Below are positions 62,312-64,000 of a stretch of 64,000 nt of DNA, in pieces (position 1 is the stretch's first letter; each line of letters opens with the position of its first letter). The position numbers and the translations under genes were made by a program. Source of the DNA: Flavobacterium nitrogenifigens (GTDB lineage: Bacteria > Bacteroidota > Bacteroidia > Flavobacteriales > Flavobacteriaceae); contig NZ_QJRI01000165.1 of the NCBI RefSeq assembly GCF_003254565.1, positions 1 to 64,000 of the forward strand, in the 5' to 3' direction. The notes under the pieces are model-generated. The model searched no databases. It was not told the origin of the DNA and was given only the letters and a program-made list of their open reading frames with translations.

Positions 62312-62445
62312 GCCACAAATTCACGAATTTTATTTTTTAAATCTGTGAAATTTGAATTAAATAACCACAATGATTTGAGTCAATTCGTGAATTCGTGGCG
62401 AAAAAAACTTAGAACCTTAGCAACTCAGCATCTTAGTCCCTTAGA
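62312..62445. repeat. GCCACAAATTC hairpin element and CTTAG octamers (gap 62223-62555)
   Basis: GCCACAAATTCACGAATT (62312-62329) / AATTCGTGAATTCGTGGC (62382-62399) enclose about 50 bp. Five CTTAG octamers follow immediately (62408-62445). No gene is present in the gap before the pheA leader promoter. Confidence 0.9.
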
Positions 62446-62555
62446 AAAAGCCATTATAAATATCTCATTTTAAGCCCATTTTTTTATATTATCATACAAA
62501 ACCTGCTAAATTTGTTAAGAAATCCTTTTTTGTTTCATAAAATGCAATCTTTTTT

Positions 62556-62585
62556 TTGGTGCACTAAAAATAATTTATACATTCG
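62556..62585 (+). promoter_or_regulatory. Promoter of the aromatic amino acid operon
   Basis: TTG 62556-62558, 19-bp spacer, TACATTCG 62578-62585 (one mismatch from TAnnTTTG). The transcript would begin near 62592, about 23 nt before the leader peptide. Confidence 0.65.
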
Positions 62586-62614
62586 CAGAGAATTTAAAAC
62601 AAAACACAAACAAA

Positions 62615-62695
62615 ATGGCAAGTAACCGTTTTTATTTTAGCAACAATTTTTATTTCTTCTTTAGTAGAAGTCAGGATTGTGCTATGGTTATTTGA
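62615..62695 (+). CDS. Phe/Tyr-rich attenuator leader peptide of pheA, 26 aa
   Basis: 26 codons from ATG 62615 to TGA 62693-62695. Seven of the first sixteen residues are Phe or Tyr, counted in RFYF and NFYFFF (residues 5-8 and 11-16). The 3' part carries TCAGGATTGT (62671-62680), which pairs perfectly with ACAATCCTGA (62726-62735). The latter is otherwise the left arm of the terminator before pheA. Stalling at Phe codons would free the antiterminator; completing the peptide would cover it. This is the E. coli pheL logic. Translation initiation shows no strong Shine-Dalgarno, as usual in this phylum. Confidence 0.85.
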   Translation: MASNRFYFSNNFYFFFSRSQDCAMVI

Positions 62696-62757
62696 GAAAA
62701 ATTTTAAGACAAATAAAACTAATATACAATCCTGATGCAAATCAGGATTTTTTTTTG
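62671..62757 (+). promoter_or_regulatory. Transcription attenuator of pheA (antiterminator/terminator)
   Basis: Terminator: 9-bp stem AATCCTGAT (62728-62736) / ATCAGGATT (62741-62749), GCAA loop of the stable GNRA type, then a run of nine T overlapping the arm end. Antiterminator: TCAGGATTGT (62671-62680) with ACAATCCTGA (62726-62735), 10 bp. The two share 62728-62735, so they exclude each other. Confidence 0.85.
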
Positions 62758-62762
62758 ACTAT

Positions 62763-63602
62763 ATGACAACGAAAATTGCAATACAAGGTATAAAAGGATC
62801 ATTTCATCATCAGGTTGTGAAAGAGTATTTCTCTGAAAATGTGGATATTGATGAATGTTTATCTTTTGAAGAATTGATCGACAGCCTTATTGCCGGAAAA
62901 TCTGATCAGGCTGTAATGGCGATCGAAAATTCAATTGCAGGGCCGATTATTCCAAATTATGCATTGATTGACAAGAACAATTTACACATAATTGGAGAGC
63001 ATTATTTAAATATTCAACAGAATTTAATGGCTTTAAAAGGTCAGAAAATTGAAGATATAAAAGAAGTTCATTCGCACCCAATGGCACTTTTGCAGTGTAT
63101 GGATTTCTTGAAACAATATCCAAATATCAAATTGGTTGAGGATAAAGATACAGCCGAAACAGCAAGAAGAATTCAAGAAAAACAGTTGACTGGAATTGCA
63201 GCAATTGCAAGTGTGACGGCTTCTGAAATGTACGATCTTGACATTATTGCACCATCGATTCAAACGATCAAAAACAATATGACACGTTTCGTAATCATTA
63301 AAAAACAAAATTCATTTTTGCCAGAAAGCGAAATCAACAGAGCCTCTGTAAAGTTTGAATTGGATCATAAAAGAGGAAGTTTAGCGGCAGTTTTAAATGT
63401 AATGAGTGATTGCAAACTGAATTTGACAAAAATCCAGTCGCTTCCAAAAATTGAAACGCCTTGGAAATATTCATTCTTCGTAGATGTAACATTCGAGAAA
63501 TACGAAGATTTTGCAAAAGCCAAAACATTATTAAACATCATGGCAGAATATTTTAAAGTGTTGGGAGAATATAAAAATACAAAACCTTTAAGTGAGTCTT
63601 AA
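62763..63602 (+). CDS. pheA: Prephenate dehydratase (monofunctional, with ACT domain)
   Basis: 279 aa. It converts prephenate to phenylpyruvate in Phe synthesis. The catalytic domain begins KIAIQGIKGSFHHQVVKEYF and includes VMAIENSIAGPIIPNYALI, EVHSHPMALLQCMDFL, IAAIASVTASEMY and the Thr-Arg-Phe active-site motif in NNMTRFVIIKK. The ACT domain (about 200-275, RGSLAAVLNVMSDCKLNLTKIQSLP) would mediate Phe feedback. There is no fused chorismate mutase. It starts 6 bp after the attenuator T run and is followed at 84 bp by an aminotransferase. Confidence 0.96.
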   Translation: MTTKIAIQGIKGSFHHQVVKEYFSENVDIDECLSFEELIDSLIAGKSDQAVMAIENSIAGPIIPNYALIDKNNLHIIGEHYLNIQQNLMALKGQKIEDIKEVHSHPMALLQCMDFLKQYPNIKLVEDKDTAETARRIQEKQLTGIAAIASVTASEMYDLDIIAPSIQTIKNNMTRFVIIKKQNSFLPESEINRASVKFELDHKRGSLAAVLNVMSDCKLNLTKIQSLPKIETPWKYSFFVDVTFEKYEDFAKAKTLLNIMAEYFKVLGEYKNTKPLSES

Positions 63603-63685
63603 AGTTGGAAAGTCGAAAGTCTTAAAGTCAAAAAAGAAAAAGCATATAGCCTAAGGCTTAAAGCATACAGCAAAAATTAAAAACA

Positions 63686-64000
63686 ATGATTACAACAGCA
63701 AAACGATTAGACACAGTTGAAGAATACTACTTCTCATCAAAACTAAGAGAAGTTCGTCAGTTGATGTCTGAAGGAAAATCGATCATCAACATGGGAATTG
63801 GAAGCCCTGATTTGAGTCCGTCAAAAGCAGTAATTGAAGCAGTCGCTGCCGCAATTCAAGACGAAAACGGACATGGTTATCAAAGCTATCAGGGATTACC
63901 AGAAATGAGGCAGGCGATGGCAGATTTTTATCGTGATCAGTTTGGTGTTGAAGTGAATCCGAATAATGAGATTTTACCTCTAATGGGTTCGAAAGAAGGA
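63686..64000 (+). CDS. Class I/II PLP-dependent aminotransferase, 5' part
   Basis: 105 codons are seen; the gene continues past the window. The N-terminus, with LDTVEEYYFSSKLREVRQLMSEGKSIINMGIGSPDLSPSKAV, HGYQSYQGLPEMRQAMADFYRDQFGVEV and ILPLMGSKEG, is the fold type I aminotransferase start (aspartate/aromatic group). Its place after pheA indicates transamination of phenylpyruvate or hydroxyphenylpyruvate. In many Bacteroidota this is followed by tyrA and a DAHP synthase/chorismate mutase, which cannot be checked here. A short AAAGTCNNAAAGTC microrepeat lies in the 83-bp gap. Confidence 0.9.
   Translation, partial: MITTAKRLDTVEEYYFSSKLREVRQLMSEGKSIINMGIGSPDLSPSKAVIEAVAAAIQDENGHGYQSYQGLPEMRQAMADFYRDQFGVEVNPNNEILPLMGSKEG

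Overview
The window comes from a low-GC member of the Bacteroidota, almost certainly a Flavobacterium-like species. Evidence for this is the AT-rich base composition, three SusC/FecA-type TonB receptors, a type IX secretion (T9SS) sorting domain, lipoproteins with Bacteroidota-type signal regions, DUF families restricted to that phylum (5686, 3098, 4271, 4296), and promoters of the Bacteroidota form TTG-N17..20-TAnnTTTG. No rRNA, tRNA, CRISPR array, prophage or IS transposase was seen. The window holds about 60 genes, two of them leader peptides of 25 and 26 residues, and the last gene runs off the right edge.

Layout: 1-600 is a tandem array of 187-bp units. 600-4562 (minus) holds a DUF5686 outer membrane protein, frr and pyrH. 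4756-5697 (plus) holds a thioredoxin-like protein and an orphan Phe-rich leader with its own promoter and terminator. 5699-8494 (minus) is the envelope/translation cluster ftsX, DUF3098, uppP, truB. 8763-14555 (minus) is a probable oxyanion or metal uptake locus: a ModE-type regulator, two TonB receptors sharing a 24-bp operator-like motif, and a lipoprotein with a molybdopterin-oxidoreductase-like fold. 14806-24275 (plus, except one lipoprotein) holds leuS, a hydrolase/ECF sigma/membrane protein operon behind an ECF-like promoter, a TPR histidine kinase/LuxR regulator pair and a Zn peptidase. 24469-31847 holds an Lrp regulator, hemD, DUF4271, a polyprenol-phosphate mannosyltransferase homologue, dihydroorotase, DUF4296, an SDR protein and tyrS. 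32090-41607 is a LuxE-like protein followed by a phosphate-type locus: T9SS mini-protein, beta-helix lipoprotein, TonB receptor, PhoB, PhoR and an O/P porin. 41768-57363 is mixed housekeeping. 57682-62222 holds DUF3109, nrdB and nrdA. 62556-64000 is the start of the aromatic amino acid operon: Phe leader/attenuator, pheA, aminotransferase.

Two themes stand out. First, pheA is preceded by a textbook-like translational attenuator: a Phe/Tyr-rich leader peptide, a mutually exclusive antiterminator, and a terminator. A second unit with the same architecture sits at 5431-5697 with no co-directional gene behind it. Second, most sizeable intergenic gaps are filled by short periodic repeats (often with an 8-bp period). 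These commonly occur as inverted copies bracketing a central hairpin, and one pair brackets a whole gene. About fifteen such islands occur in 64 kb, and known gene features do not explain them.

All functional names are from reading the sequences by eye against remembered families. No database search was run.
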